Positions 11,416 to 25,000 of a DNA stretch of 64,000 nt are shown piece by piece. The notes under the pieces are model-generated. The model was not told the origin of the DNA. It was given only the letters and a program-made list of their open reading frames with translations, and made no database searches. Position 1 is the stretch's first letter. Every line of letters begins with the position of its first letter. The position numbers and the translations under genes are program-made. The stretch is from Asterias amurensis (Eukaryota; Echinodermata; Asteroidea; Forcipulatida; Asteriidae): the NCBI RefSeq assembly GCF_032118995.1, contig NC_092659.1, positions 16,238,177 to 16,302,176 of the forward strand. Direction: 5' to 3'.

Positions 11416-13001
11416 GTGAGTTTCCGACCAAAAATCACTGTTTTAAGAACTTATTCTCCATTTATTTTGTTATTTTATAAATGTAACGTAGTTTGGGTTG
11501 TTTCATTTATACTAAAATTAATCTTTTATCACATTGATACATGTTATTTTGTGTTTATACACCATTTTAATACGGGCAACGTCTGAAATTCAAAACAGTC
11601 GACATCAACACCAACAGTCAACACAAAAACATTTTACCATGTTTACAAAGCACGCAGCATGCAGTGCCATTCATGCCATAATTACTAAATAAGTAGTGAT
11701 TTGGATTGCGATTGGCAATGAACAAAATTTCAAAATGACCCCATGTTGCGGTTGAGTTTTGGATTTAGAGCAATGAAAAGGACAGGGGGCTTGATGACTG
11801 TTTTCTATTAAATCTGTTTATCTTTGGATTTTTTGGACTTTGTTATTTATTATTTATTTATCATTTGTTGTTATTTTATTTTCATGATTTCAATTTCATT
11901 TTCATGATGAATTTCTCTTTTTTTTCCCACTTTTTTTCCTGCCTGGGCCTGGCCCCTGTTGCCCTTCCTAGCTGTCAATGATAAATGTAATGACTGTTTT
12001 TATTTAGTACAAAATCAAAATTGTTCTGCTAAACATGCTAAATTTTGTTAAACTTAAATTATTTGTTGCACGTTTTAATTTTTAATGTGACTGGTGAAAG
12101 TCTCTCGTCACAAATTTTAATTAAATCAAATCAAAACTGTTTTCCACAATTTTAATTTCTTTACTTTATTATTTAATAAGTTAATTTCCTTTTATAAATA
12201 ATAGTTGACAAATCACTGATTATTAATATTATCTCAGTAGGCCTACTATTTATTTTGAATGAGTAAATCTTTTTTTAACTGATTATGAATATGATCCGTA
12301 AAATTTATTAATTAATCCAATAATCCAATATTTGTTATCATTAAATTTTTATTTGCAATTTCATTTCTTTAAATTTATTAACTTTTAAGTGAATTCCTTT
12401 TAGTAATGGCAGAAATCCTGAATTAGTACAAGTTACGAAGTGTCTTGTACATGTTATGTAAGATCGAAGGTATCACGGTTCAGACAGACAGAGTGAGGAA
12501 GTTATGAAGAAGTGTCAGAAGTCACTTTGCAAGGGGAACGCAAGTGTTTAGGCACTCCAGGTTTTACTTCGAAGTGGGTACGAAGTGACCTGATGACACT
12601 GACAGCGACTCAAACAAAATGACAGTTCGAAACACACTTCACACATGTACGTATACAGAAATGTTTCCTGGACAAAATTCGTGAAACACCATCCAACTCT
12701 ACATTTTGTACCAATGACAAGTCTACTAAGTCCTAGAATTATTATGAATATGAGGTCCGTTTCCTCGTACAGTGAACCTCATGGAGGTGCTCATGACATG
12801 CGAGCCAGCCAGTTAGTAAGAGTAGTTCACATTTATCCTAAAATGGGATGGAGGACCGGGGGGGGGGGGGGGGGGGGCACTTGTAAAACAGGGAGTAACT
12901 GTTGGATTCTTAAAGTTAAACAAGCATTGACAATGATGTCTGGATAAAATGTTGCACACAACAAATTTTTGAGTTTTTCTTATCTGTGTCTTGAACTTTA
13001 G
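11416..13001 (+). other. SMC4 5' UTR intron, no gene seen
   Basis: AT-rich DNA that contains a G homopolymer of about 19 bases at 12859-12877. It holds no recognisable gene. It is an intron if the non-coding exon ending at 11415 is real. Confidence 0.45.
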
Positions 13002-13010
13002 CGTAGTGAG

Positions 13011-16000
13011 ATGGCAAACAAAGATGAAGAGCCAATGGAGGATATAAACACAGAGACAATGGAAAATAAAGGTATGTCCCGCACCTGGCCTGTATGCTTC
13101 ATTTTTGAAAGGGCAAGAGCACCAAGGCATTCTTAAAGGAACACGTTGCCTTGGATCGGTCGAGTTGGTCTTTGAAAAGCGTTTGAAACCGTTTTTTATA
13201 AAATGCATAAGGGTAGAAAGATGTTGTAAAAGTAGAATACAATGATCCACACAAAAATGCCTCGAAATTGCGTGGTTTTCCTTTTACCTCGTCAACTAAC
13301 ACGTCGGCCATTTATGGGGGTCAAAATTTTGACCCCCATAAATGGCCGACCATGTTAGTTCGCACAGTTGAAGGAAAACCACGCAATTTGGAGGCAAACT
13401 TGTGTGGATCATTGTATTCTACTTTTAAAACATCTTTCCAACCATATGCATTTTATAAAAAACGGTTACAATCGCTTTTGTTTTGACCAACTCGTCCGAT
13501 CCAAGGCAACGTGTTCCTTTAATAAAGGGCACCCAGACCCATTGAGGAAATTGTACATTTCTGTTGGGGCATTTCAAGGGGCACCAAGGCAATGGAATGG
13601 GCCATGGAGGCAAAAGCGCATTTGTTGCCTCTGTGAAGCATCAGGCGTGTCATGCCTGTTGTAGACCGTTGGGAAAGGGCAAGACATGCAGAAAAGCTAA
13701 AATAATAAATAAAAATAATAAAAACCATTCTTATATAGCGCATATAAACGTGAAGTCCCTATGCGCTGTAAAAGGAAATAACAATTATTGTACAAAGTAA
13801 ACAGATATGTTTTTAACTGGGTTTTGAATTGTTCTGATGTCTCAGCCTGTTTAACAAACTCTGGAAGACTGTTCCATAACTGAACTGCTGCATATCGGAA
13901 AGAGGCAAAACCATTTTAACTACAACAAATTGGGAAACTATTGTAATTTATTTTTGTAGTAGAGGGCTACTACTACACTTTGAGGAATACTCAAGAAAGT
14001 TGAGTTTCAATTCAATTCAATTTATAATAAATTGAGGGTAATAATGGAACTTTTGTGAATTTCAGTTAGTTTGTTACACATGTAATATGTTATCTTTGTT
14101 CTTAATGGGTCTGGATACTTTTTGTAATAGAAAACACAATGTCCACAGATTTACATTAAACTTACACCGTTTGAAGACCATGGTAGTAGAAAACTTCTCT
14201 TTAAATATTACTTGTTGAGGCCGTGTAGTTTTTGAAAATGATTTTTGTGGCTTGTTTATATTCATTTTTCAAAAACTACTGCACCTTTAGCAAGTACTAT
14301 TTTAAGGGAAGCTTTCTACCATCATTATCTTCAAACCGTGTAAGTTTAAAGCCATTGGACCCTTTCGGTACAGAAAAAAAATGAAGGTAATACAGAAGGT
14401 AATGGTGAAAGACTTCTCTTGAATTATTAGTCCATGAAATGCTTTACTTTTTGAGAAAACGGTAAAACAATATAAATTCTCGAGAATTACGGATTTGTTA
14501 TAAACACATGTCATGACACGGCGAAACGCGCGAAAACAGGAGTGGGTTTTCCCGTTATTTTCTCCCGACTCCGATGTCCGATTGAGCCTAAATTTCCACA
14601 GGATTGTTATTTTATATATAAGTTGTGATACACGAAGTGTGGGACTTGGACAATACTGTTTACCGAAAGTGTATAATGGCTTTAATGAAAGTCTGTGGAC
14701 ATTGAGTTACAAAAAGTACCCCAATTCCTTTAAATACTCTAGTTTTGTATGTTACCAGTGGCAGTTAAACAAAAAATAGTTGTTGCACATGGTATACATT
14801 GTGGCTCCTCAATACCTCAAAGAATTGATCCACGACTATTGTCGCACTAAAAAATCTTCGTACTGGCTTGCAAAATCTTTACTCCTTTTCCATCGACCAC
14901 CAAAGCATAAAAAATGGGCAAAGAACTTTTCAGCTTGCATCTCCTGAACTCTGGAATTCATTTCTCAATATAGAACAAAGTTCCCTTTTAGAACGGTTTA
15001 AGTCTTTTTTTTTTATAGGTTTTGTTGTTGCATTTTGTTGTTCTTTCTGTATTTTTGTACAACATTCCTGGTATTTCTCTCTTGTGCTGTATTTAAACTC
15101 TTTATTATTATTATTATTTTTTATTATTGAAGAAAATGAAGCAGAGCAGGGTGTCCCTTCACAAGACGCCATTCCAGATACCCCTTCAGAAACACCGGTA
15201 GACCCACCCATGGACACGTCACAAACCAGCAGTAGGGGAAGCGTTTCAAAACCACCAGCCCCGGATGAACCACGGCTCATGATCTCCAAAATTGTGACGG
15301 ACAACTTCAAGTCTTATGCCGGGAAGATCTCGCTCGGACCGTTTCACAAGGTTATTATTATTTTGTTTTATCTAATATCCTTATTATCTGAGTTGACATC
15401 AAGCGTCTAGGGCCTATGTCCTTCTTGTGGCAACAAAGCACATTCAAATTCAGCTCTTTTAAATGATTGTATTGGGTAATAAATTGGTTTAATTAATGGA
15501 AAGCTAGTTGAAAGGGTATAATTATGGCCATGACTGAATTTGTTGCTATGGTTGCTGCTTTTCATACTTTGTCTTCTATTCTCGCAACGCATGTTGACGA
15601 GATGCACAAGCCGCATCCATGATTGTTGAACACAGCCTATGGTACTAGTTGAGTATTCAAACTTCCTCTTTTTCCTTCAGAGTTTTTCCTGCATCATCGG
15701 ACCCAACGGCAGCGGCAAATCCAACGTGATCGACTCCATGTTGTTTGTCTTCGGATATCGAGCGGCCAAGATCCGATCCAAGAAGCTCTCGGTACTGATC
15801 CATAAATCGGAACACCACAGAAACCTGACGAGTTGCACAGTGGCAGTTCACTTCCAGAAGATCATCGACACTGGGGTATGCACTATATCGTTTTTTTTAT
15901 AAAAATATTTTAATTTTTTGTGAAAAAAATGCCCGACATTTCGACGCTAGCTGGAAGTCTTTCTTGAAGGCTACTTCTCACGAGTTTTTACATTCTTCAG

Positions 16001-19000
16001 ATGATGACTCCCAAATTCGTTTATCTTTACTTAAAGACAGTGGACACTATTGGTAATTGTCAAAGACCAGTCTTCTCACTTGCTGTATCTCAACATATGC
16101 ATAAAATAACAAACCTGTGAAAATTTGAGCTCAATCGATCATCGAAGTTGCGAGAAAATAATGAAATAAAAAAGCACCCTTGTGTGCTTTCAGATGCTTG
16201 ATTTCGAGACCTCAAATTCTAAACTTGAGGTCTTGAAATCAATTCGTGGAAAAATACTTCTTTCTCAAAAAATATGTTACTTCAGAGGGAGCTGTTTCTC
16301 ACAATGTTTTGTACTATCAACCTCTTCCCATTACTCAATACCAAGTAAGGTTTTATGCTAATAATTATTTTGAGTAATTACCAATAGTGTCCACTGCCTT
16401 GGTCTGGGCACCCTTCAAAAGTTTCCAATTGACTCTAAAAAATTTCAAATGGAAGTGTCCTTTGCAAAATGAAAATGGCCTTGCCCTTTCAACATGATCA
16501 AAGATGAAATTACAGGCATGTCAGTAAGGCCTGGGCGACTAGTGAAATTTACCATTTGACTTGTCGCACCTCAAATAGTTGGGACTTTGACACTGATGTC
16601 TGATTGTGTTTTGTAAGTAAACTATGTTGTCCTGAATAGTCATAGTGACATAATTGGTTCACCAAAGGGGTAGTCTCGACTATTTTGTATTAGTCGTGGC
16701 AGCACGATTAATCAAGTAGTTGGAAAACGGTAGTTGCGACTTGACTAAGCAATCAATAGTCGCAACTGCGACACTTGTTGCACTAGTCACTAAGGCTTAG
16801 CTTACTTCTGAAGAGTTTTTACATTCTTCTGATAAAGACGCTTAACTTTGTTTATCTTTTTTTAGTCTGGTGACAATGACTACAAGGTGGTCCCCAACAG
16901 CGCTTTTGTGGTTTCTCGCACAGCGCATCAGGACAGCAGTAGCAGCTACTATGTGGACGGCAAGAAAGCCACATTCAAAGAAGTAACGGCGCTGCTGAGG
17001 CTGAGTGGTGTGGATTTAGATCACAATCGCTTTCTCATTCTCCAGGTAAAATAAACAGTATATCGATTAAAAATCATTATTTTACATGCAATGTGGTTTG
17101 TTTTTTAGCTAGGGCAGAGCAATTTAAAAGATAGTTAATCATCTGCCATTTCTCAGGATTTTTCCTGTTTTTCAAAATGTTCTTAACAACTTTTCAAGCA
17201 TTCATCCAAGTTCTATTGAAAGAAGTCAAAACAGTCAGAAGTAGGAGAGAGAAAAAGTCCACATTGTGCCCAAACCTGTAGTTCTGTATTTCTGGTGATG
17301 CACATAGGACCTGTTGGGTTTGCCCTTAACCTCTCGAGAATAGCCTGCAAGTTAGCTTGTCTTTTCACTTGTCCATACTATTATATAAGGTTTGCTTTTC
17401 AATACTGAACTAGCAATCCAGACCACTTACAGTGAAGTTAGGCTGGTCCTCATTTATTTTAGCTTGCATTTGGCTATTAAACATACCACTGTTAAAGGGA
17501 GAACGCTGTCCTGAATAATAAGAGGGAACTCATGTCCGCAAGCCATTTTCAAAAGTTTGGCGAAACTCTGTACATTATGGATAGCTGTAAACAGATTCCT
17601 CATTTCCTGTTTTCCCTATTTTTTCTTCATTTGCGATTGGGGCTCAACATTTACACTGGACCAGGGTCTAGTCTTTTTGTTCAATCATTGACTTTCAGTC
17701 AAATAAATCTCCATCAATTATGTTGATTATTGAAGAAGTACGGTGTAGTATCCATAATTCAAACTCAATAAATCTTCTCTTACTGCTTGTTATATTTATG
17801 AAAATTTAAGTGTAATAAAGCTAGGTTTTTTTCATCTTTAAACTCTGGTCTTTTAACAAAAATTAACTGGTCCAAATTTGAGCCCTGGTAGTGATTACAA
17901 GACTCTGTTATTCCTCTAAAAATTCCAACATCTCAACTTCTCAAGACTGCAGCCAGATTTCTCAAGACATTTCCATTTTGTTTCCCTCTACATCCTTAGG
18001 GTGAGGTGGAGCAGATAGCTATGATGAAGCCCAAGGCACTGACCGAGCACGAAGAGGGAATGTTGGAGTACTTAGAAGACATCATCGGCAGTAATCAATT
18101 CAAGGAGCCGATTGAGGAGTTGGCCAAGACCGTTGAGGAACTTAACGAAGAGAGAGGAGAAAAGGTGATTATAAACGATTTGTAGTTATTGTCCCAACCA
18201 ACAGCAAACGAACCGCCAATTACAGGAAAGGGAAACTTTGTGAAAGGGATAGCACTTTTTTGGATGGTTAATGATTTCAGACTTGTATTCAATCAAATTG
18301 AATCTGGTGAGGTTTGAGGTAGCACCATGTGTATATTTCTTATCAGGAGTGTTGGTTCTAAGAAGAACGGGTGGTTGACAACTGCGAAAAAGTAAATATA
18401 ACTGATCCGCTTTCTCCAGAAGACGATCAGAGCATACTGATCGAAACGTCAAGTTGAAACCAACGGTTCTTTTCAGAACCACCCCAACTCATTAGAGATA
18501 GTCATTACATGGTGTTACCGCAAACCTTTCTATATAACTGATCCTAAAAGGATAGCACTTCATGTTTTGTGGATAGTTAATGATTTCAGACTCAGATTCA
18601 ATAATATATTATGATCAGGTGAGGTTTGAGGGGGATCAGATGAAGTTTGAGGGAGCACCATCTGTAAATTTCTTTTGAGTAGTGTTGGTTCTAAAAAGAA
18701 CCGGTGGTTGACAACTCAACAGTTCGCTCTGATTGTCTTCAGGTAACTTTCTCCTGAAGTCTATGAGAGCATACTACTCGTTGAAACTATGAGTTGTCAA
18801 CCACCGGTTCCTGTCAGAACCACCACTACTCAAAAGAGATTTACATACGGTGCTACAGCAAACCTCACCTAATGATACTCCCCCCCCCCATGCAAAGTTT
18901 CAAATCCTATTTAATTTTGTTTGAATGTATTTTTTTTTTTAATGAGATATCGCCCAACTCACAAGGCCAGATGGCCACTTCAAGGTGAGGGCTACACTCG

Positions 19001-22000
19001 ACCCAAACCAACTATCACCGGGACCACATTGCCACCTACATGTACTACAGTGGCTGAAACAGGGTTACCCCCTTCACAGTCCGTAGGCATTGGTATCATC
19101 CACTATATGAGCCTGGTTGGTAGAGCAGAATGCACTACCTTCCCAACTTTTTACGAAGCAATTATGGTGAAGTGCCTTGCTCAAGAGCAGTATAATAATT
19201 TTTTTAGTTTATGTAGCGCTTTTTCACTCCCGAAGCGCTTCAAATTGTTAGCCCTGGTCACTGGGCCTTAATTCACTCCTTAAACCATCTCAGCTCCCTG
19301 GGAAGTATACAGCCTCGTGCAACGAATGCGCTGTTCGGCTAAATCAATCACAAGAACCATCTCTGCCCTCACAGGTCCCCCATTTACCCCTGGGTGGAGA
19401 GAAGCAATAATAGTTAAGTGTCTTGCTCAGGGACACAAGTGTCACGACCGGGATTCAAACCCACACACTGCTGAACAGAATCAGCAGAGCTTGAATTCGG
19501 TGCTCTTAACCGCTCGGCCACGACACCCCACACCACCCCAAGAGCACAAGTGTCATGACCAGGAAGTTAACCATTTCACGATTTTACTGGTTTCATTTAC
19601 CAATATATAACAATCCTTACTTTGTAGTTGGGACGAGTCAAGGCCGTGGAGTCTGAGATGGAGCAACTTGAGAAGCCCATGAAGGAGGCCCAGGAATTCC
19701 TTAAGATGGAGAATGACATCACCAAGAAGAAACATCTGCTCTACAACAAATATGTGTAAGTTTTCCTTTGCTTTTTGATTTAATGCAGATTTCAGGCTTG
19801 CAACTTTTCAGCTGATTTCCTCTTTTTCTTAAAGGCAGTGGACACTATTGGTAATTGTCAAAGACTAGCCTTTACAGTTGGTGTATCTCAACATATACAT
19901 AAAATAACTAACCTGTGAAAGTTGCATGTCTGAAATTTGTGCAGAGTAAGGCTAAGGGCCAGTAAAGTATGCAGCTACAACATAAGCAAAACAACACAGA
20001 TTTTGTAGTATTTTTGGAAGTAAAGCGGCCTTGCTACCACAGGCAACGCACTGTATCGATACCTCTCCTCACTAACCCCTAATGTTCTGAGAAACAACGC
20101 ATGGATGACTACGTTGCCTGTATGCTCAATAAAATCCTTTGAGCACTTGAAGGAGTTTAGGCCAAGTCACACAGGCCCCGATAAGGAGAACGAAAAAGAT
20201 AAGGATAAAAATGCACGCCCTCGATTGGTTGAAATGCTCCACGCAGAATACGCCCACGCTCGTTCGACCAATCGAGGGCGTGCATTTTTATCCTTATCTT
20301 TTATCCTTATCGTTTTCATTCTCATTATCGGTGCCTGTGTGACTTGGCCTTTACTCTGTTAGATTAGAGTGCCAGTATTTTGACTCTATTCCATTTCAAA
20401 AATGATTCATGTTTTTACACAGTCGCCCTAAACTGCATACAGTTATTCATATCACAAGATCAAAGAAGAATAAGAGGCTACCATGACTTGATTTAAAACA
20501 TTACCGTACTTGAGCATAGAGTGGATTTGACATAGCCCTAACTAACATGTGTTAGATTCTAGCACATTTTACTTCATGATACTTCCCGGAGGCAACATGG
20601 TGGTTGCCTCAATGCCTCTTGGTCATTGCCTTGGTGCCCTTGAAGTGCTCCAATAGAAGTTTATAACTCCCTCATATGTTGCCCTTTACCAAGGAGGAAT
20701 GCGTTGGTCCCCTTGCCCTTTAAAAAAACCAAGCGTACACATGTACAGGCCTGCCAGGGGTTATGAGCGAGCAAGGCATGCTTAGGGGAAAATTGCACTG
20801 CGAGATCAATCAGCCCTGGGAACAATGTTCGGGGTGATGTAAACTCTACACTCCTCTACTACATGTATGCTGATTCAATAAATGTCTTGTGTTTACTTCT
20901 GAAGATCGGAATGCGACCACAACGGGATGAAGGCCGTCGAGAAACGAGACAAGGTGGCGGACTCCTTCAAAGGAATGAAAGAGGAACTGGATCACTTCAT
21001 CGAGGAGAACAAAACCAAGACCAAAGAGAACAAGAAAATATTCAGGTATGAAGATGCAGGCCCTGATACTTGACGGAGGCGAGAAGGGCCTCCATGCCCT
21101 CTTGTCATGGTGCCTGTTTCCCTTCATCCTATGATCTTCCATCATTTAAAGGCAGTGGACACTATTGGTAATTGTCAAAGACTAGCCTTTACAGTTGGTG
21201 TATCTCAACATGTGCATTAAATAACAAACCTGTGAAAATTTGAGCTCAATCGGTCATCAAACTTGCGAGATAATAATGAAAGAAGAAAACACCCTTGTCA
21301 CACGAAGTTGTGTACGTTTAGATGGTTGATTTTGAGACCTCAAGTTCTTAATCTGAGGTCTTGATATCAAATTCATGGAAAATTACTTCTTTCTTGAAAA
21401 CTATGGCACTTCAGAGGGAGCCGTTTCTCACACTGTTTTATACCATCAACCTCTCCCCATTACTCATCACCAAGAAAGGTTTTATGCTAATAATTATTTT
21501 GAGTAATTACCAATAGTGGCCACTGCCTTTAAGAGGAATGTCAATTCCCACCTTTAGCTCCACTGAGTTTCTGCATGTCTATGTTTTCTTCCATGTAGCC
21601 CTTAACCTAGAGTGGCTTTTAGCCTTGTTTTGGGCGACTTGCGTAACAAAAAAAGTCATGTGTGGGAATGGGTGGCCCAAGCATTTTGGCTGGGATTGCA
21701 ACCCTAATGTTGGTGGTCTCCCTATTTTGTCAACATCTTTATTTGGCATGTTCCGAGGGTGCCAGTCAGAAGTCATTAAAGCTGTATCTGCCATTAATAA
21801 CCATGGATCACACCCATGTTTACGATGAAACCTGGGAAGTGGCAGTGGGAGAGCTCTCCTTTCAAGGGATGCAACTTTTTTATTTCAAATATCAAGTAAT
21901 GCACCAAAAGGAAAGCTGACTCGGTAAATTGTAATGAAATGTGGGGTTGAAAAAGCGAAATTAACTAGAGTATTAATGACGTGAAGACGATCAGAGCATA

Positions 22001-25000
22001 CTGATTGAAATGTCGAGTTGAAACCAACGGTTCTTTTCAGAACCACCCCAACACATTTAGAGGTAGTCATTATATGGTGTTACTGCAAACCTTTCCATAT
22101 CGTATTTCCACCACGCAAAGTTTCAAATCCTACTTAGAGTATAAATTGTTGATACCATTCCTGCATCAGGACTTACGAGAAGCTTTGTGACATCGCCGAA
22201 AAGAAGAAGGCGGACTTTGCCGATTTCGAGCAGCAAGATGTGAAATGTCGAGAGGACCTCAAGCACACGAAGGAGAAACAGAAGAAGCTGACGAAAAGCC
22301 TGCAGAAAGAGAAAGCCAAAGTAAGAGATGGTTTCAGGAAATCAAATTCTAGACAAGACAGTTCTGATTGCTTAGTTATTTTTTTTTTTGGCAAGTCGCC
22401 TGACACACAAGGTCTGAAGGCCACTTCAAGGTGTGGGCTACAGTTATTTTTTCCAGAGGCCGTTGCCACCTACTCCTAGGGCTGAAACAGGGTTACCCCT
22501 TTCACAGTCCATACGAATGTAGGCTTGGGTATCATCAATTCGAAGCCTGGCCGGTAGAGCAGAAAGTACTACCTCCCAAATTTTATGTAGCAAGTGTCAC
22601 GACCGGGATCCGAACCCACACCCTGCTGATCAAACACCAGTGCTTGAATCCGGTGCTCTTAACCGCTCGGCCATGACACTGCCATACTGGCTTCGTATAT
22701 AGCGCTCAAACCTGTCGCTCAGTGACGCTTATGGTGCTCCAACATTATTACCCCCTGGTCACTGGGACAATTTCATTCCTTAAGACCATCTCGGCTCCTT
22801 TGGGAGAACACAGCTTGTGCTGCCCAATATGTATCGCACCAAGCTTATTTCAAAAGATGGTTGCGATCTTGAAATATCGCAGAAAATCCTGCACGAATAT
22901 GTCCACGCAGGAAGAATAACCCTAAATAAGAATAAACAATTTGAGAAATGTGCTTTCGTTAATGCTTCTCAGATTCAGTTTTGAGGGCATAAAAACAGAT
23001 ATCTGTTTACATAACCACATTACTTTGAAATGGAATGTTTCTCAAAATGCTTTACAGTAGACGAAATCTGCTGTAGGCATCACACCAAGGTTTTTATTGC
23101 CAATAATTATAAGAGTAACTACCAAACTGGCTTGTATTACACTAAAATTTGTAACTCTTGAACTGGTTTCCTCTTTGTTTTGACTAGCTTGAGGAGCTGC
23201 AAGCTGTCCCGAAAAACAGCGAAGAGCAGATTGAGCATCTGGAGGCGACGATGGGAACCTTTGAGAAGAGGTTGAAAGTAGAAGAAGAGAAGATGAGTGG
23301 GATCATGGCCTCCTTAAAGACCGAGACGAAAGGCCTACAAGAAGAGAAAGACGTAAGAAGCATTTCATTTATTCTCTAAACAAAAAGTAGACCAAAGTTA
23401 ATGCTGCAGTGTTCATGTAACTCTTTCAGTGCCTGCTTTTTGTTGGTGTTTTGACTGTAGAATTACCTGCTTTTTGAGGTTTTCAGAACTCTTTACAACA
23501 ACTATAACAAAGTCTTTGTAATAGGATTTGAGGCATTGCATGGTGAGGTATCAATATATATTTGGTTTGCGGTAACACCATGTGTGTATCTACTTGTTGG
23601 TAGAGGTGTTCTAAGAGAGCTGTCTTTCCTTATTCTACTACGCCGCGGAGTAGTAATGTAACTTGCTTTATTTCTGTTGCCTTGGTACATCCTAAATCAA
23701 TAGTATTTTTTGAGTGATAACAAATTTTATGAGTATGACTGATGACACATTTGAGTACATGAAAAAGGTTGTCACCCAAGTGCGATAATGAAGCTTTCAA
23801 AATTCATTGAAATGATACTTATAGGGGCCTATGCTCAAACTTGCCACTGAAAGACTTCAAAAAACACAAACTATTGAAAGAATAAACATATTGTCAATAA
23901 AAGTTGGTCTAGCTACAACACTTACAATCACACCTCTTTCTTATCTAGGTTAAAGAGGAACAGCTGATGGGGATGCAGAAGGCAGTGAACGAAGCCAAAT
24001 CAAGGAAGGCAGAGGCAGACTTTGAGTTGGACACCCAGATCAAGAAGAAAGACGGTGCCAAGGCCAAGCTTGAGAAAGCCAAGATTGACTTGGAGAACGC
24101 TACAGCAACACTGGCAGAACGCAAGAGGTAAGCTGTTCAATCATTTCATGTCAGTATGACCCACAGGGTTATTTTTTTTTCATTTTTTTTTTCAGCTTCT
24201 TGTGGAAAGGAAATGCAACAGAGGTTTCAAAAATTACCCCCAGATTTGGTGTTGAGGGAAAATTGAGTCGGCACTCACCGTGAATTGCAGAACCTCGACT
24301 GTGAGCCTGAAAAGCTGGTTACCCACTAACGTCTCAAACGTCTCCCATCGTTTTTATATATCTTGCCTTTTCTTTTATACCACAGTTCAATTAAGGATTT
24401 GGAGCGTGACATCCCAGAGTTGACCAAACAGCTTCCCAAGGCCCAGAGTGAGTTAGTGAGCGTCAAGCAGGCCGAGACCAAGATGTCCGAGGATCTACGA
24501 TCCCTCGTCACAAAGGTGGAAGAAGCTCGCAGCTCCCTTCAATCGGCGAAAGACCGTGGGGCTGTCCTAGAGGGACTGATGGAGCAGACCAGGCAGGGCA
24601 AGATTCCGGGCGTCCACGGCAGATTGGTAAGAGAGTAAAGCCCTGTCTGAATCGACAGCTACAGTGGCTAGATTTCTGTGTCATCATACATTGAAGTATT
24701 GACCCCTTGCACGTGCGTCACACACGGCGACTGATGCCACGCTCACCATGTTGGTGGGCAGGTTAGGTTTACGTGTATTAACGCCGCGTTAACGCACAGC
24801 ATACTCTATGCATAGAGTTATGTATGAAAACGCACAGTGAAATTGCCCACCAGTATGGCGCATTCACAATTTTTGTGATGATGACGTCAGGTGGAATGGG
24901 TCAATAGGACATCCTTTAGCAACACCCTCAAGCCTGGTTCATAGTTCCTGCGAATGTGATACGAATTCAGGAGTTGAGCACATTCCAACTGATGCGAATT

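Noticed and set aside
12645..13250. Overlapping frames around 12.6-13.3 kb
   Set aside because: They run through a G homopolymer, SMC4 exon 1 and the fold-back repeat. The minus-strand proline run is just the G tract.
13268..13486. Frames of about 70 codons in the fold-back element (also at 42731-43136)
   Set aside because: They arise because the palindrome is open in several frames. The same peptides appear in both copies in mirrored form, with no domain.
19553..19735. Minus-strand frame opposite SMC4 exon 6
   Set aside because: Antisense shadow of a coiled-coil exon: its Leu/His-rich string is the complement of Lys/Glu codons.
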